This document shows positions 36,673 to 45,000 of a DNA stretch of 64,000 nucleotides, piece after piece. The notes below the pieces were generated by a model. The model searched no databases. It saw nothing but the letters and a program-made list of their open reading frames with translations, and was not told the origin of the DNA. Numbering within the stretch: the stretch's first letter is position 1; the number at the start of each line of letters is the position of its first letter. A program made the position numbers and the translations under genes. This stretch comes from Chitinophaga japonensis. GTDB lineage: Bacteria; Bacteroidota; Bacteroidia; Chitinophagales; Chitinophagaceae. The DNA lies in the NCBI RefSeq assembly GCF_007830125.1, contig NZ_VLLG01000002.1, positions 258,985 to 322,984 on the forward strand, read 5' to 3'.

Positions 36673-38556
36673 ATGGAGAATTTTATCGTTTCGGCCCGTA
36701 AATACCGTCCTCAGAACTTTTCTACCGTAGTGGGACAATCCCATATTACCACCACCCTCAAAAACGCGATCCGTAACAACCAGTTGGCACACGCCTTCCT
36801 GTTCTGCGGCCCGCGGGGAGTGGGAAAAACCACCTGTGCCCGTATACTGGCCAAAACCATTAACTGTGAGCAACTACAGCCCGACGGAGAGGCCTGCAAC
36901 CAGTGTCATTCCTGCAAATCGTTCAACGAAGGCAGCTCCTTTAACATACATGAGCTGGATGCGGCGTCCAACAACTCGGTAGACGATATCCGCACCCTGG
37001 TGGAACAGGTGCGTTTTGCACCCCAGGCCGGCAAGTACAAGATCTATATTATAGATGAGGTGCACATGCTCAGCTCCTCCGCGTTCAACGCTTTCCTGAA
37101 AACGCTGGAAGAACCGCCCTCCTACGCCATCTTTATACTGGCCACCACGGAGAAGCATAAAATACTGCCTACTATCCTGAGCCGTTGCCAGATATTCGAT
37201 TTCAAGCGTATTACCATACAGGATACCGTAGACCACCTGCAGGAGATCTGCACAAAAGAGCAGATACAGGCAGAGCCGGACGCCCTGCACCTGGTGGCAC
37301 AGAAAACCGACGGCTGCATGCGCGACTCCCTGAGCACGCTGGACAAGATCGTGAGCTTTACCGGTGGGCATCTTACCTACCAGAATACGCTGGAGCACCT
37401 GAACATACTGGACTACGATTACTTTTTCCGGGTAATGGAAGCCGTGCTGCAACAGGACGTAGCCGGCGCATTGCTGATATTTGACGAGATCCTGCAAAAA
37501 GGATTTGAAGGCGACAACTTCCTGAGCGGATGGGCGGAGTTCCTGCGCAACCTGCTCATGTGCAAGGAAGAAAAGGTCATGCACCTGCTGGAAGTGTCCG
37601 GCAACCTGAAGGACCGTTACAAGCAATTATCCGGCAGGATCAGCCCGGCCTACCTCATCACGGCCCTGCACCTGCTGAATGATACGGAGATCAACTACCG
37701 CATGGCCCGCAACAAGCGCCTGCACGTAGAAATGGCGCTGATCAAGCTATGCTACCTGCAGCAGGCGGTTACCCTGGCGGGCGATGACCAGTCCGGTGAA
37801 GTGGTAAAAAAAAAGTTAGTGCCTGACGGCGCGGCCCCGCAGCAGTTACGGGCGCCCTTTGCCCAGGCTACGGCCCCCCGCAGCGGAGGCAAGCCAGCCA
37901 CCACGGCAAGCATTGCGCAACAGGAAGCCAGGCTTACCATAGAAACACCACCGGCAGCGAAAGCCACTGCCCCGCCTGCCACCCAGGCAGCACCGGTGGC
38001 AGCTCCTGCTCCGGCGCCTCCACCACCGGCGCCTGCCAGTACCGTCCCACCAGCGCCCCGGCCCGCCGCTACCCAGCCAGCCGGCAAAGCTGCTGCCGGT
38101 AGCAAGCTGACCGGCCTGGCCGCCATGAAGGAAGCCCTGGCCGCCAAACAGCAGCAGACCACCGTCCGCGAAAGCATTGCCATTACCCAGGGCGCGCTGG
38201 CTGTGTACTGGGAAGAGTTCATCGATACCTTCCGGCAGGCCAACAAAATGACCGTGGTGAGCAACCTGCAACTGGCCAATGTAGTGCTGCTGGCAGCCGA
38301 AGAGATCGGCATCGTAAGCCGGAACATTGTTCAGTTCCGTTTTATGGAAGAAGAAAAGCTGGCCATCTCGGACTTCTTCAAGCGAAAGTTCAACAACCCC
38401 TCCATTATCCTTACCCTGCAACTGGACGAGAGCCAGCAGTCCCAGGACATAGGCCCGGCCCCCCTGAGCAGCCGTGAACAGTTCCAGCTAATGGTGGAGC
38501 AATACCCCCTGGTGAAAGAGCTGAAGGATAAACTGAATATGGAATTGGACTTTTAA
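36673..38556 (+). CDS. dnaX: DNA polymerase III subunit gamma/tau
   Basis: A 627-residue clamp-loader ATPase starting at the ATG 36673 (MENFIVSARKYRPQNF); the longer frame upstream lacks homology. Walker A is GPRGVGKTTCARIL, the zinc site CEQLQPDGEACNQCHSC, Walker B IYIIDEVHMLS. An Ala/Pro/Thr-rich linker (about 400-505) leads to a C-terminal tau-like domain. No obvious slippery site for a shorter gamma form was noted; a run of nine As at 37806-37814 is a candidate place to check. It stands in a plus-strand run after the M48-like gene. Confidence 0.95.
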   Translation: MENFIVSARKYRPQNFSTVVGQSHITTTLKNAIRNNQLAHAFLFCGPRGVGKTTCARILAKTINCEQLQPDGEACNQCHSCKSFNEGSSFNIHELDAASNNSVDDIRTLVEQVRFAPQAGKYKIYIIDEVHMLSSSAFNAFLKTLEEPPSYAIFILATTEKHKILPTILSRCQIFDFKRITIQDTVDHLQEICTKEQIQAEPDALHLVAQKTDGCMRDSLSTLDKIVSFTGGHLTYQNTLEHLNILDYDYFFRVMEAVLQQDVAGALLIFDEILQKGFEGDNFLSGWAEFLRNLLMCKEEKVMHLLEVSGNLKDRYKQLSGRISPAYLITALHLLNDTEINYRMARNKRLHVEMALIKLCYLQQAVTLAGDDQSGEVVKKKLVPDGAAPQQLRAPFAQATAPRSGGKPATTASIAQQEARLTIETPPAAKATAPPATQAAPVAAPAPAPPPPAPASTVPPAPRPAATQPAGKAAAGSKLTGLAAMKEALAAKQQQTTVRESIAITQGALAVYWEEFIDTFRQANKMTVVSNLQLANVVLLAAEEIGIVSRNIVQFRFMEEEKLAISDFFKRKFNNPSIILTLQLDESQQSQDIGPAPLSSREQFQLMVEQYPLVKELKDKLNMELDF

Positions 38557-38656
38557 TCAATTAAGAATTAACAATGAATAATTAATAATAAAGTGACCAG
38601 TGTTACAGGGAACTCCTGTGTAGCGGGTATTATTAATTATTCATTATTCATTATTA
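38556..38656. repeat. heptamer inverted repeat R12 (AATAATT type)
   Basis: Five in-phase units at 38556-38590 (ATCAATT, AAGAATT, AACAATG and so on) start at the last base of the dnaX stop. The right arm at 38629-38656 has four units of ATTATTM. The spacer of about 38 bases is GC-richer. Confidence 0.8.
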
Positions 38657-38676
38657 ATTTTTTCGTCTTTCTTTTG

Positions 38677-38684
38677 TAGGTTTG
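38677..38684 (+). promoter_or_regulatory. -7 promoter element of the PDH E2 gene
   Basis: TAGGTTTG matches TAnnTTTG, 21 bases before the ATG at 38706. Confidence 0.55.
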
Positions 38685-38705
38685 GGCAAAATTTTGAGTA
38701 AACAC

Positions 38706-40355
38706 ATGGCAGAAGTTATCAGAATGCCCCTTCTAAGCGATACGATGACAGAAGGGGTGATTGCGGAATGGCATAAAAAGGTGGGCGATACCGTAAAATC
38801 AGATGATGTAATTGCAGAAGTGGAGACCGACAAGGCCACCATGGAAGTAATAGGATACGTAGAAGGCACACTATTATATGTAGGTGTGGAAAAAGGTAAA
38901 GCTGCCAAAGTAAATGATATTATCGCCATTGTGGGTAAACCCGGAGAAGACTACAAGCCCTTGCTGGAAGGCGGATCTGCTCCCGCCAATGGCCAGGCCG
39001 ATACCGCTCCTGCCAAACAGGATAAAGCCCCGGCAGCCACACCGGCACAACCCGCAGCCGCCAATGGCGAGGTAAAAGCCGCCGCGGAAGCCGCCCTGAA
39101 AGATGCAACCGTGATCCGCATGCCGCTGCTGAGCGATACCATGACCGAGGGCAAGATAGTAGCCTGGAATAAAAAGGTAGGCGATACCGTTAAGAGCGAC
39201 GATGTGCTGGCAGAGGTGGAAACCGACAAGGCCACCATGGAAGTGATCGGCTATGCAGACGGCGAGCTGCTGTATGTAGGCGTAAAAGAAGGAGACGCGG
39301 CCAAAGTGAACGATATTATTGCCATTGTAGGCAAGAAAGGCACCAATATAGACGCCATCCTGGCGGCGGAACAATCCGGCGGCGCCGCAGCGGAAACACC
39401 CGCAGCCGAACAAAAACCTGCAGCCGGGAGCGCACCCGCTGCTGCTCCTGAAGCAGCGCCTGCTGCCGCTGCCAACGGCGGACGCGTAAAAGCCTCCCCC
39501 CTGGCCAAGAAGCTGGCAGAGGAAAAAGGTATCGACATCAGCCAGGTACCCGGTACCGGCGATGGCGGCAGGATCGTAAAAAGAGATATTGACAGCTTTG
39601 TGCCCGGCGCCAAACCCGCCGCTGCACCGGCTGCTGCCAAGGCCGCGGCTCCGGCGTTCGTACCTGCCGGACAGGAAGGCTATACTGATACCCCGCTGAG
39701 CCAGATGCGTAAGGTGATAGCCCGCCGCCTCAGCGAAAGCAAGTTTACCGCACCGCACTTCTACCTGAAGATAGATGTGAACATGGACAAGGCCATAGAA
39801 GCGCGCAAAGCCATCAACGAGGTATCTCCCGTAAAGGTCTCATTCAATGACATGGTGATAAAAGCCGCCGCCATGGCCCTGCGCCAGCATCCGGATGTGA
39901 ACAGTAGCTGGATGGGCGATTTTATCCGCCAGCACCAACATATTCATGTAGGCTCCGCCGTGGCCATCGAGGAAGGGCTGATAGTGCCGGTAATCCGCTT
40001 TGCCGACCAGAAAACGCTGAGCCAGATAGCCGGCGAAGCCAAGGAGCTGTATGACAAGGCCAAGAACAAAAAGCTGCAACCGCAGGAGTTCAGCGGCAAT
40101 ACCTTCAGTGTATCCAACCTGGGTATGCTCGGTATTGACGAGTTTACCGCCATCATCAACCCGCCCGATTCCGCGATACTGGCCGTTGGCAATATCAAGG
40201 AAACCGTGGTGTCCGAGAAAGGTCAGTTCAAAGTAGTCAACATCATGAAACTGACCCTCAGTTGCGACCACCGGATTGTGGACGGAGCCGTAGGGGCCCG
40301 GTTCCTGGCTACCCTGAAAGGGTTCCTGGAAAACCCGGTAACGATGCTGGTATAA
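38706..40355 (+). CDS. aceF: dihydrolipoamide acetyltransferase, pyruvate dehydrogenase E2
   Basis: The ATG at 38706 gives 549 residues. It has two lipoyl domains, about 1-78 and 133-210, nearly identical to each other, with lipoyl-lysines Lys43 and Lys175 in ETDKATME. Ala/Pro-rich linkers follow. The E3/E1-binding domain is at about 258-297 (VKASPLAKKLAEEKGIDIS). The C-terminal catalytic domain ends with LSCDHRIVDGAVGARFL, which has the active His and Asp. It forms the core of the PDH complex. No E1 or E3 gene is adjacent. The doubled lipoyl domain is common in this family. Confidence 0.95.
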   Translation: MAEVIRMPLLSDTMTEGVIAEWHKKVGDTVKSDDVIAEVETDKATMEVIGYVEGTLLYVGVEKGKAAKVNDIIAIVGKPGEDYKPLLEGGSAPANGQADTAPAKQDKAPAATPAQPAAANGEVKAAAEAALKDATVIRMPLLSDTMTEGKIVAWNKKVGDTVKSDDVLAEVETDKATMEVIGYADGELLYVGVKEGDAAKVNDIIAIVGKKGTNIDAILAAEQSGGAAAETPAAEQKPAAGSAPAAAPEAAPAAAANGGRVKASPLAKKLAEEKGIDISQVPGTGDGGRIVKRDIDSFVPGAKPAAAPAAAKAAAPAFVPAGQEGYTDTPLSQMRKVIARRLSESKFTAPHFYLKIDVNMDKAIEARKAINEVSPVKVSFNDMVIKAAAMALRQHPDVNSSWMGDFIRQHQHIHVGSAVAIEEGLIVPVIRFADQKTLSQIAGEAKELYDKAKNKKLQPQEFSGNTFSVSNLGMLGIDEFTAIINPPDSAILAVGNIKETVVSEKGQFKVVNIMKLTLSCDHRIVDGAVGARFLATLKGFLENPVTMLV

Positions 40356-40375
40356 ATAACGCAAAAGACATAAGC

Positions 40376-40409
40376 AAGGCTGCGCCGGTAAAACCGGCGC
40401 AGCCTTTTT
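40376..40409 (+). terminator. intrinsic terminator of aceF
   Basis: A perfect 14-base stem (40376-40389 with 40393-40406), loop AAA, with GC-rich core GCTGCGCCGG and a five-T tail. It lies 20 bases after the aceF stop. Confidence 0.93.
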
Positions 40410-40506
40410 CTTTGTTACAACACTACTAGATATGTATCCCGGAAAACCCTTTGCACGGTTCTGGTAAATTCGTTAAATTGAGTTATTCCCCAATAATTTT
40501 CACGCT

Positions 40507-40632
40507 ATGAAACCAATCCCCCCAACCGGCAGAAAGGTACCATCCGGCAGATGAAAAGACAGATCGACGAAAAATATCCATTGAAGCAAATGAAAAATAT
40601 GACCCCCACGAAATAAACATTAACAGATGAAA
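40507..40632 (+). repeat. leader repeat copy 1
   Basis: An approximately 125-base segment before the VOC gene shares ordered blocks with 41097-41243 before the GbsR-type gene. The blocks include AAAAGACAGATCGACGAA (18 bases exact at 40554-40571), ATCCATTGA, GAAATAAA and CAGATGAAACT at the start codon. A TAAATTCG element lies upstream at 40465-40472. Confidence 0.65.
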
Positions 40633-41013
40633 CTTCCCGCAAGCGCCCTCAACTGGTTTGAGATCCCGGTGAATGACTTTGACAGGGCCCGATCATTCTA
40701 CAACCGGTTATTTGATTACGAAATGCAGGAAACCCTGAACGGTCCTAACCGCAGGGGCTTTTTACCCCATGACCCGCAGTCCGGCGGCATTGGCGGCGCC
40801 ATTGTTCATGGGCCGGACTACATCCCCAGCCAGCGGGGCTGCCTGGTGTACCTGAATGCCGGCAACGACCTGGATGGGATGCTGGAACGCGCAGCAGATG
40901 CCGGCGCCCATATTGTGCAGGAGAAAACCCCGGTTTCCGAAGAGCAGGCGCTGGGCTTCTACGCCATTATCCGCGATCCCGAAGGCAACCGGGTGGCGCT
41001 GCATGCCATGTAG
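40627..41013 (+). CDS. VOC-family (glyoxalase/dioxygenase fold) protein
   Basis: A 128-residue protein with the paired beta-alpha-beta-beta-beta units of the VOC superfamily: NWFEIPVNDFDRARSFYNRL at the start and GFYAIIRDPEGNRVALHAM at the end. Potential metal ligands are a Glu in EIPVND and a Glu in DPEGN, but the usual His pattern is not obvious. Similar proteins are small lyases or stress proteins with unknown substrate. It is preceded by a leader that is duplicated before the next gene. Confidence 0.88.
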   Translation: MKLPASALNWFEIPVNDFDRARSFYNRLFDYEMQETLNGPNRRGFLPHDPQSGGIGGAIVHGPDYIPSQRGCLVYLNAGNDLDGMLERAADAGAHIVQEKTPVSEEQALGFYAIIRDPEGNRVALHAM

Positions 41014-41037
41014 CAGCGACTTATTCTTTCATTATAT

Positions 41038-41068
41038 TTTGAAAGTTCGAAAACAATGCCTATCTTCG
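41038..41068 (+). promoter_or_regulatory. promoter of the GbsR-type gene, TTTG/TATCTTCG variant
   Basis: TTTG (41038-41041) and TATCTTCG (41061-41068) are 19 bases apart, the standard Bacteroidota spacing, with C replacing the third T of the -7 element. Confidence 0.55.
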
Positions 41069-41096
41069 GAGAGTAAAAGCACTTACATCAGGACCC

Positions 41097-41243
41097 ATGA
41101 AACCGAGCATGATAAACGCTACCCACACAGGGGGCATGTTAACGCGAGGTTCCATCTGACCGATAAAAAGACAGATCGACGAAGGAGATCCATTGAGGCA
41201 ATTAAAAGACATAAGACTGCGAAATAAATATTAGCAGATGAAA
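41097..41243 (+). repeat. leader repeat copy 2
   Basis: The counterpart of 40507-40632, with the same exact 18-base block at 41165-41182, ATCCATTGA and GAAATAAA, leading into CAGATGAAACT at the start of the GbsR-type gene. It is about 20 bases longer than copy 1 in its first half. In one frame both copies could encode a related K-T-D-R-R ... S-I-E-A peptide. Confidence 0.65.
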
Positions 41244-41744
41244 CTGGCAGAAGCAAAAGCACAATTTATCCAGACCTGGGGATCGCTGGGCGCACAATGG
41301 GGCATAAACCGCACCATGGCGCAGATACATGCGCTGCTGCTGGTAATGCCCGATCCGCTGAGCGCAGACGAGATCATGCAGGAGCTGAACATTTCCCGGG
41401 GCAATACCAATATGAACGTGCGGGAGCTGATCAACTGGGGACTGGTGGAAAAGGTGCTGGTGCCGGGAGAAAGACGGGAATTCTTTACCGCGGAAAAGGA
41501 CATCTGGAAAGTGGCTACCTGCATCGCCCGGGAAAGAAAGAAGCGTGAGCTGGACCCCATTATGAAAGTGCTCAACCAGTTGCAGGAAGTGGAAGGCGAG
41601 CAGAAGGACAAGCACGTAAAAGCATTCCGGGATTCCATCCACAACATCAACAAGTTTGCGCACCAGACTGACAAGACCATCACCTCTTTCATCCGGTCTG
41701 AAGAAAGCTGGTTCTATGGCACCCTGATGAAAATATTCAAGTAA
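41238..41744 (+). CDS. GbsR/MarR-type transcriptional regulator
   Basis: A 168-residue winged-helix regulator. The N-terminal helix AEAKAQFIQTWGSLGAQWG is typical of GbsR-type proteins. The HTH is at about 45-85 (LSADEIMQELNISRGNTNMN, VRELINWGLVEKV). The C-terminal half is helical, for dimerization. GbsR in Bacillus senses choline, but the Bacteroidota members have unknown effectors. The TIGR01777 oxidoreductase gene begins 55 bases downstream and is the likely target or operon partner. Confidence 0.87.
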   Translation: MKLAEAKAQFIQTWGSLGAQWGINRTMAQIHALLLVMPDPLSADEIMQELNISRGNTNMNVRELINWGLVEKVLVPGERREFFTAEKDIWKVATCIARERKKRELDPIMKVLNQLQEVEGEQKDKHVKAFRDSIHNINKFAHQTDKTITSFIRSEESWFYGTLMKIFK

Positions 41745-41799
41745 TATTTTTTTGATCTTATATTTCATTTTTTATTGAAAGTTCTGAAATATTATTCCT

Positions 41800-42741
41800 A
41801 TGCAACACAAAAAAATTGTTATCGCCGGGGGCACAGGTTTTATAGGCCAGGAAATGATCGCTCACTTCGGCAGCCGGAACGACCTGGTGATCCTTACCCG
41901 CCATCCGCAGCGCAACAGCGGCCGTACCCGCTACGTGTACTGGGATGCGGAAACCCTGCACGGCTGGGAAACACTCCTGGAAGGCGCAGACCTCCTCATC
42001 AACCTGGCCGGCAAAAGCGTGAACTGCCGGTACAATGACCGGAATAAAAAGGAGATATTCGACAGCCGCACCAACGCCACCGCTGTGCTGGGGCAGGCCA
42101 TCCTTACACTGGCGCGCCCGCCCCGCCTGTGGATAAATGCCGCATCCGCCACCATTTACCGGCATGCAGAAGACCGGCCCATGGATGAATTCAATGGGGA
42201 AATAGAGAACGACTTTTCCGTACAGGTATGCAAACGCTGGGAACAAACCTTTAACGCGATCACCCTGCCGCATACACGCAAGGTCATACTACGTATAGCC
42301 GTCACCCTGGGCGCCCGCGGCGGTGTTATGGGCCCCTACCTGAACCTGGTAAAATACGGGCTGGGCGGGCGCCAGGGCCATGGGCGGCAGATGTTTAGCT
42401 GGGTGCACATTACCGACCTGTGCCGTATGATAGCATGGCTGTACGAGCAACCGCAACTGGAAGGCGTTTTTAACTGCAGCGCACCGCACCCGGTTAACAA
42501 CCGCACCTTTATGCGCACACTCCGGCAGGCAAGCGGCCATGTATTCGGGCTGCCGGCGCCGGCCTGGCTGCTGGCCCTGGGCGCGTGTGTCATCGGCACG
42601 GAGACCGAGCTGCTGCTAAAAAGCCGCTGGGTGCTGCCCACCCGCATTACACAGGCCGGTTTTACCTTCCGGTATCCGCACCTGCAGGAAGCCCTGGAGG
42701 AAATAAGAAGCAGGAGGCAGGAAGTAAGAAGCGAGAGGTAG
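41800..42741 (+). CDS. TIGR01777 family NAD-dependent epimerase-like oxidoreductase
   Basis: A 313-residue extended short-chain dehydrogenase-like protein. The nucleotide-binding loop is IVIAGGTGFIGQEMI (6-20). The typical family segment follows (LINLAGKSVNCRYNDRNKKE), and MFSWVHITDLCRMIAWL later. A C-terminal DUF1731 region is present. The last ~12 residues, read from the R10 heptamer array, are Arg/Glu/Ser-rich and probably not conserved. The natural substrate of the family is unknown. It lies just downstream of a GbsR-type regulator. Confidence 0.88.
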   Translation: MQHKKIVIAGGTGFIGQEMIAHFGSRNDLVILTRHPQRNSGRTRYVYWDAETLHGWETLLEGADLLINLAGKSVNCRYNDRNKKEIFDSRTNATAVLGQAILTLARPPRLWINAASATIYRHAEDRPMDEFNGEIENDFSVQVCKRWEQTFNAITLPHTRKVILRIAVTLGARGGVMGPYLNLVKYGLGGRQGHGRQMFSWVHITDLCRMIAWLYEQPQLEGVFNCSAPHPVNNRTFMRTLRQASGHVFGLPAPAWLLALGACVIGTETELLLKSRWVLPTRITQAGFTFRYPHLQEALEEIRSRRQEVRSER

Positions 42742-42791
42742 GAAATACGAAACCCATCTTACTTCCTATTTCCTGCTTCGAGCTTCCTACT
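42702..42791. repeat. heptamer inverted repeat R10 (AGTAAGA/TCCTACT type)
   Basis: Seven in-phase units at 42702-42750 (AATAAGA, AGCAGGA, GGCAGGA and so on) contain the stop codon of the TIGR01777 gene (42739-42741). The right arm at 42757-42791 has five units of TCCTACT type. The spacer is only about six bases. Confidence 0.85.
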
Positions 42792-42816
42792 GAAAAATTG
42801 CCTACCTTCATCCTGT

Positions 42817-43200
42817 ATGGAGACGGCACTGAATGGTAACAAAAAATTAACGGTCGTGCTGGGCGCTTCCCCCAACCCGCAGCGCTACAGCTTCCTGGCC
42901 GTGTCCCGGCTGAAAGCGCACGGGCACCCGGTAATAGCTATTGGTAAAAGAGAAGCGCTGATCGCAGATACGCCGGTGGTCAAAGAGCACCCGGCACTTA
43001 GCAACGTGGATACGGTAACGCTGTACCTGAACCCGCAAAGGCAGCGGGAATATTATGACTACATCCTGCAATTGCACCCCAAGCGCCTGATCTTTAACCC
43101 GGGCACAGAAAATGAAGAACTGCGGCAGTTGGCGCTGCAGCAGGGGATACAGCCTATCGAGGCCTGCACGCTCGTAATGCTGAGCACCGGGCAATACTAA
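42817..43200 (+). CDS. CoA-binding domain protein
   Basis: A 127-residue Rossmann-fold protein of the CoA_binding_2 (YccU-like) type. It has VVLGASPNPQRYSFLAVSRL, VIAIGKREALIADTPVVKEH, LYLNPQRQREYYDYIL and LIFNPGTENEELRQLA. Members bind CoA or act as small nucleotide-binding proteins, with unknown role. A variant -7 box TACCTTCA ends six bases before the ATG. The R11 array starts right after the stop codon. Confidence 0.88.
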   Translation: METALNGNKKLTVVLGASPNPQRYSFLAVSRLKAHGHPVIAIGKREALIADTPVVKEHPALSNVDTVTLYLNPQRQREYYDYILQLHPKRLIFNPGTENEELRQLALQQGIQPIEACTLVMLSTGQY

Positions 43201-43260
43201 GCTTCCTCCCTGCACTCTTTGCTCCTGCTTCATACTTCATCCTTCCTGCTTCATACTTTC
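43201..43260. repeat. heptamer array R11 (TGCTTCA type), single arm
   Basis: At least five in-phase units (TGCTTCA, TACTTCA, TCCTTCC and so on) at 43226-43260, preceded by a looser copy from 43201 directly behind the CoA-binding gene stop. Sequence type is as in R9. No opposing arm seen. Confidence 0.65.
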
Positions 43261-43299
43261 CCCTGCGTACAAAAATTAGGCGATTGGCCCGCCGTTTCG

Positions 43300-43307
43300 T
43301 ATATTCG
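43300..43307 (+). promoter_or_regulatory. candidate TAnnTTCG -7 element upstream of ykuK
   Basis: TATATTCG, the C variant of TAnnTTTG, lies 118 bases before the ykuK-like ATG. Confidence 0.3.
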
Positions 43308-43425
43308 GTAAATTTTTTCCCGGTCATCCACCCCAATACCCGACTGGCAACAGACACAGACTGGCTTTCTCCGACAGGTTGTTAGCGTATAACTTGGACG
43401 CCTATTCACGCTTAATTATATACAC

Positions 43426-43902
43426 ATGCTAAAATGGAGAAGATTCAACGGCGACCCGATCCAGCTACCCATCAAAGATGAGGTACGTGACGCTATTGTC
43501 CGGGAAACGGCGCGCGGTTTTAAACTGAAGGTTTGCATTGGCACGGACTCACAGGTAAAAGGGGCAGAAACGGAATTTGCCACGGTGATCGTTTTCCTGC
43601 GCGAAGGACATGGCGGTTTCATGTTCATTCACAATGAAAAAACGCGGGATTGCTATTCCATCAAGGAGCGCATGCTCATAGAAGTAGCCAAGAGCATTGA
43701 GATCGCCTATGAGCTCTGCGACCTGTTCACCGAGTACGACGTGGACATGGAAGTACATGCAGACATCAACACCAACCCCCAGTTCAAAAGCAACCAGGCG
43801 CTGCGCGAGGCCATGGGCTACATACTGGGCATGGGCTTTGCCTTCAAGGCCAAACCGGAAGCGTTTGCCAGCAGTAGCTGCGCCAACAAGGTGGTGAATT
43901 AA
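43426..43902 (+). CDS. YkuK-family (DUF458) ribonuclease H-like protein
   Basis: A 158-residue protein with the family's N-terminus FNGDPIQLPIKDEVRDAIV. The RNase H-like acidic positions are visible: GTDSQVKG, and EVHADINTNP. YkuK is a DUF458 protein of unknown role with an RNase H-like fold. Acidic positions appear intact, so nuclease activity is conceivable but unproven. Stand-alone gene. Confidence 0.88.
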   Translation: MLKWRRFNGDPIQLPIKDEVRDAIVRETARGFKLKVCIGTDSQVKGAETEFATVIVFLREGHGGFMFIHNEKTRDCYSIKERMLIEVAKSIEIAYELCDLFTEYDVDMEVHADINTNPQFKSNQALREAMGYILGMGFAFKAKPEAFASSSCANKVVN

Positions 43903-44056
43903 AACCCTGGCACCACTGCTTATTTCCCCTTTTTTGGATGTGTAAGCACATCCGGTAGGTTTGTCTCCCCTATTGTTTCCACTGTTAATTTTTCCTGTTC
44001 CTGTAACAATTCCCCCCCATGCTGCCTTTTACAGGCAGATCAATCCCCTATGAGTG

Positions 44057-44473
44057 ATGAAACAAACCATTTACCTGTTACCCGTTTTATTGTTATTAGT
44101 ACTGGGCAGTTGTAAGAAAAAAGAAGAGCTGTCTGTATCCCTGGAAGGCACCTGGAGAAAGATCCGCTGGTCTGGTGAAGGCTCGGAAAACTGGGACCCC
44201 GAACGCGATAAAAGCTATATCCGTTTTGAGAACGGCCATTATACCCGCTACAGGCATGATACGGTTACATCGCGCGGCACTTATACATTAATGACCGTGA
44301 CTGAATGGTGGTCAGAGAAGAAAAAGCCGGCCATCCGGTTTGAGAACAGCACCTTTGAGGATATCATTACCCGGCGGGGAGATACGCTTTCCATGACGGG
44401 TAACAACTATGCCTGCGGCTACAGTTTCACATATGTGCGGGCTACAACAGCGGAAACTACTTTATTACAATAA
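44057..44473 (+). CDS. small lipoprotein, lipocalin-like size
   Basis: The ATG at 44057 gives 138 residues, chosen over a GTG one codon upstream. A lipobox VLGSC marks lipidated Cys19. The mature part is beta-rich (LEGTWRKIRWSGEGS, YIRFENGHYTRYRHDTVTSR) and resembles the small lipocalin-like DUFs common in Bacteroidota. Ends in a Thr-rich stretch. Thirty bases before the next lipoprotein gene, so possibly co-transcribed. Function unknown. Confidence 0.75.
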   Translation: MKQTIYLLPVLLLLVLGSCKKKEELSVSLEGTWRKIRWSGEGSENWDPERDKSYIRFENGHYTRYRHDTVTSRGTYTLMTVTEWWSEKKKPAIRFENSTFEDIITRRGDTLSMTGNNYACGYSFTYVRATTAETTLLQ

Positions 44474-44503
44474 AATAAACGACAGCTACCAAACCTTTTT
44501 ACC

Positions 44504-44983
44504 ATGCAACGTCACCACTTCCTTTTACTGGCCCTGGCAGCCATCACCACCCTGTTTACGGCCTGCGGCAAGGATAATGACCAACCGGGCACCGGCGAAT
44601 ATTTACTGGTAGCGCCCAATACCACCTCCATGCTATCCGATTTCCGCATAACGGTGTATAAGATCAGCGCCGAAGGCAGTTACCGGGCCACTATGGACCA
44701 GGGCAGTTCCTTTGAAGGAAAAGACCTGGATTTTACACCGCTCACCGCGGCGCAGCATGACAGCCTGAAAAACTTTCTTTTTACCCTGCCGGTAGATTCC
44801 CTGGAAGCCAGCAATGTGAAGGTGTTTGGTTGCCCCGGTTGTGCTGACGGACCGGCCTGGCTGCTGGGCTATAAAGCACCGGGCGAAGCATTACGGGAGT
44901 GGCACATAGACTACGGCGCTGTTCCTGCTTACCTGCAATCTTACCTGGAAGCGCTCTACCGGGTAACAAGGACGATGGAATGA
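44504..44983 (+). CDS. putative lipoprotein of unknown function
   Basis: A 159-residue protein. A lipobox in ITTLFTACGK makes Cys21 the lipid site. The mature domain has no named family; it contains Cys pairs FGCPGCADGP that may bind a metal or form a disulfide. It follows another lipoprotein gene by 30 bases on the plus strand, and converges on engB with a small gap. Function unknown. Confidence 0.72.
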   Translation: MQRHHFLLLALAAITTLFTACGKDNDQPGTGEYLLVAPNTTSMLSDFRITVYKISAEGSYRATMDQGSSFEGKDLDFTPLTAAQHDSLKNFLFTLPVDSLEASNVKVFGCPGCADGPAWLLGYKAPGEALREWHIDYGAVPAYLQSYLEALYRVTRTME

Positions 44984-45000
44984 CAATCCTGTAGCGCAGT

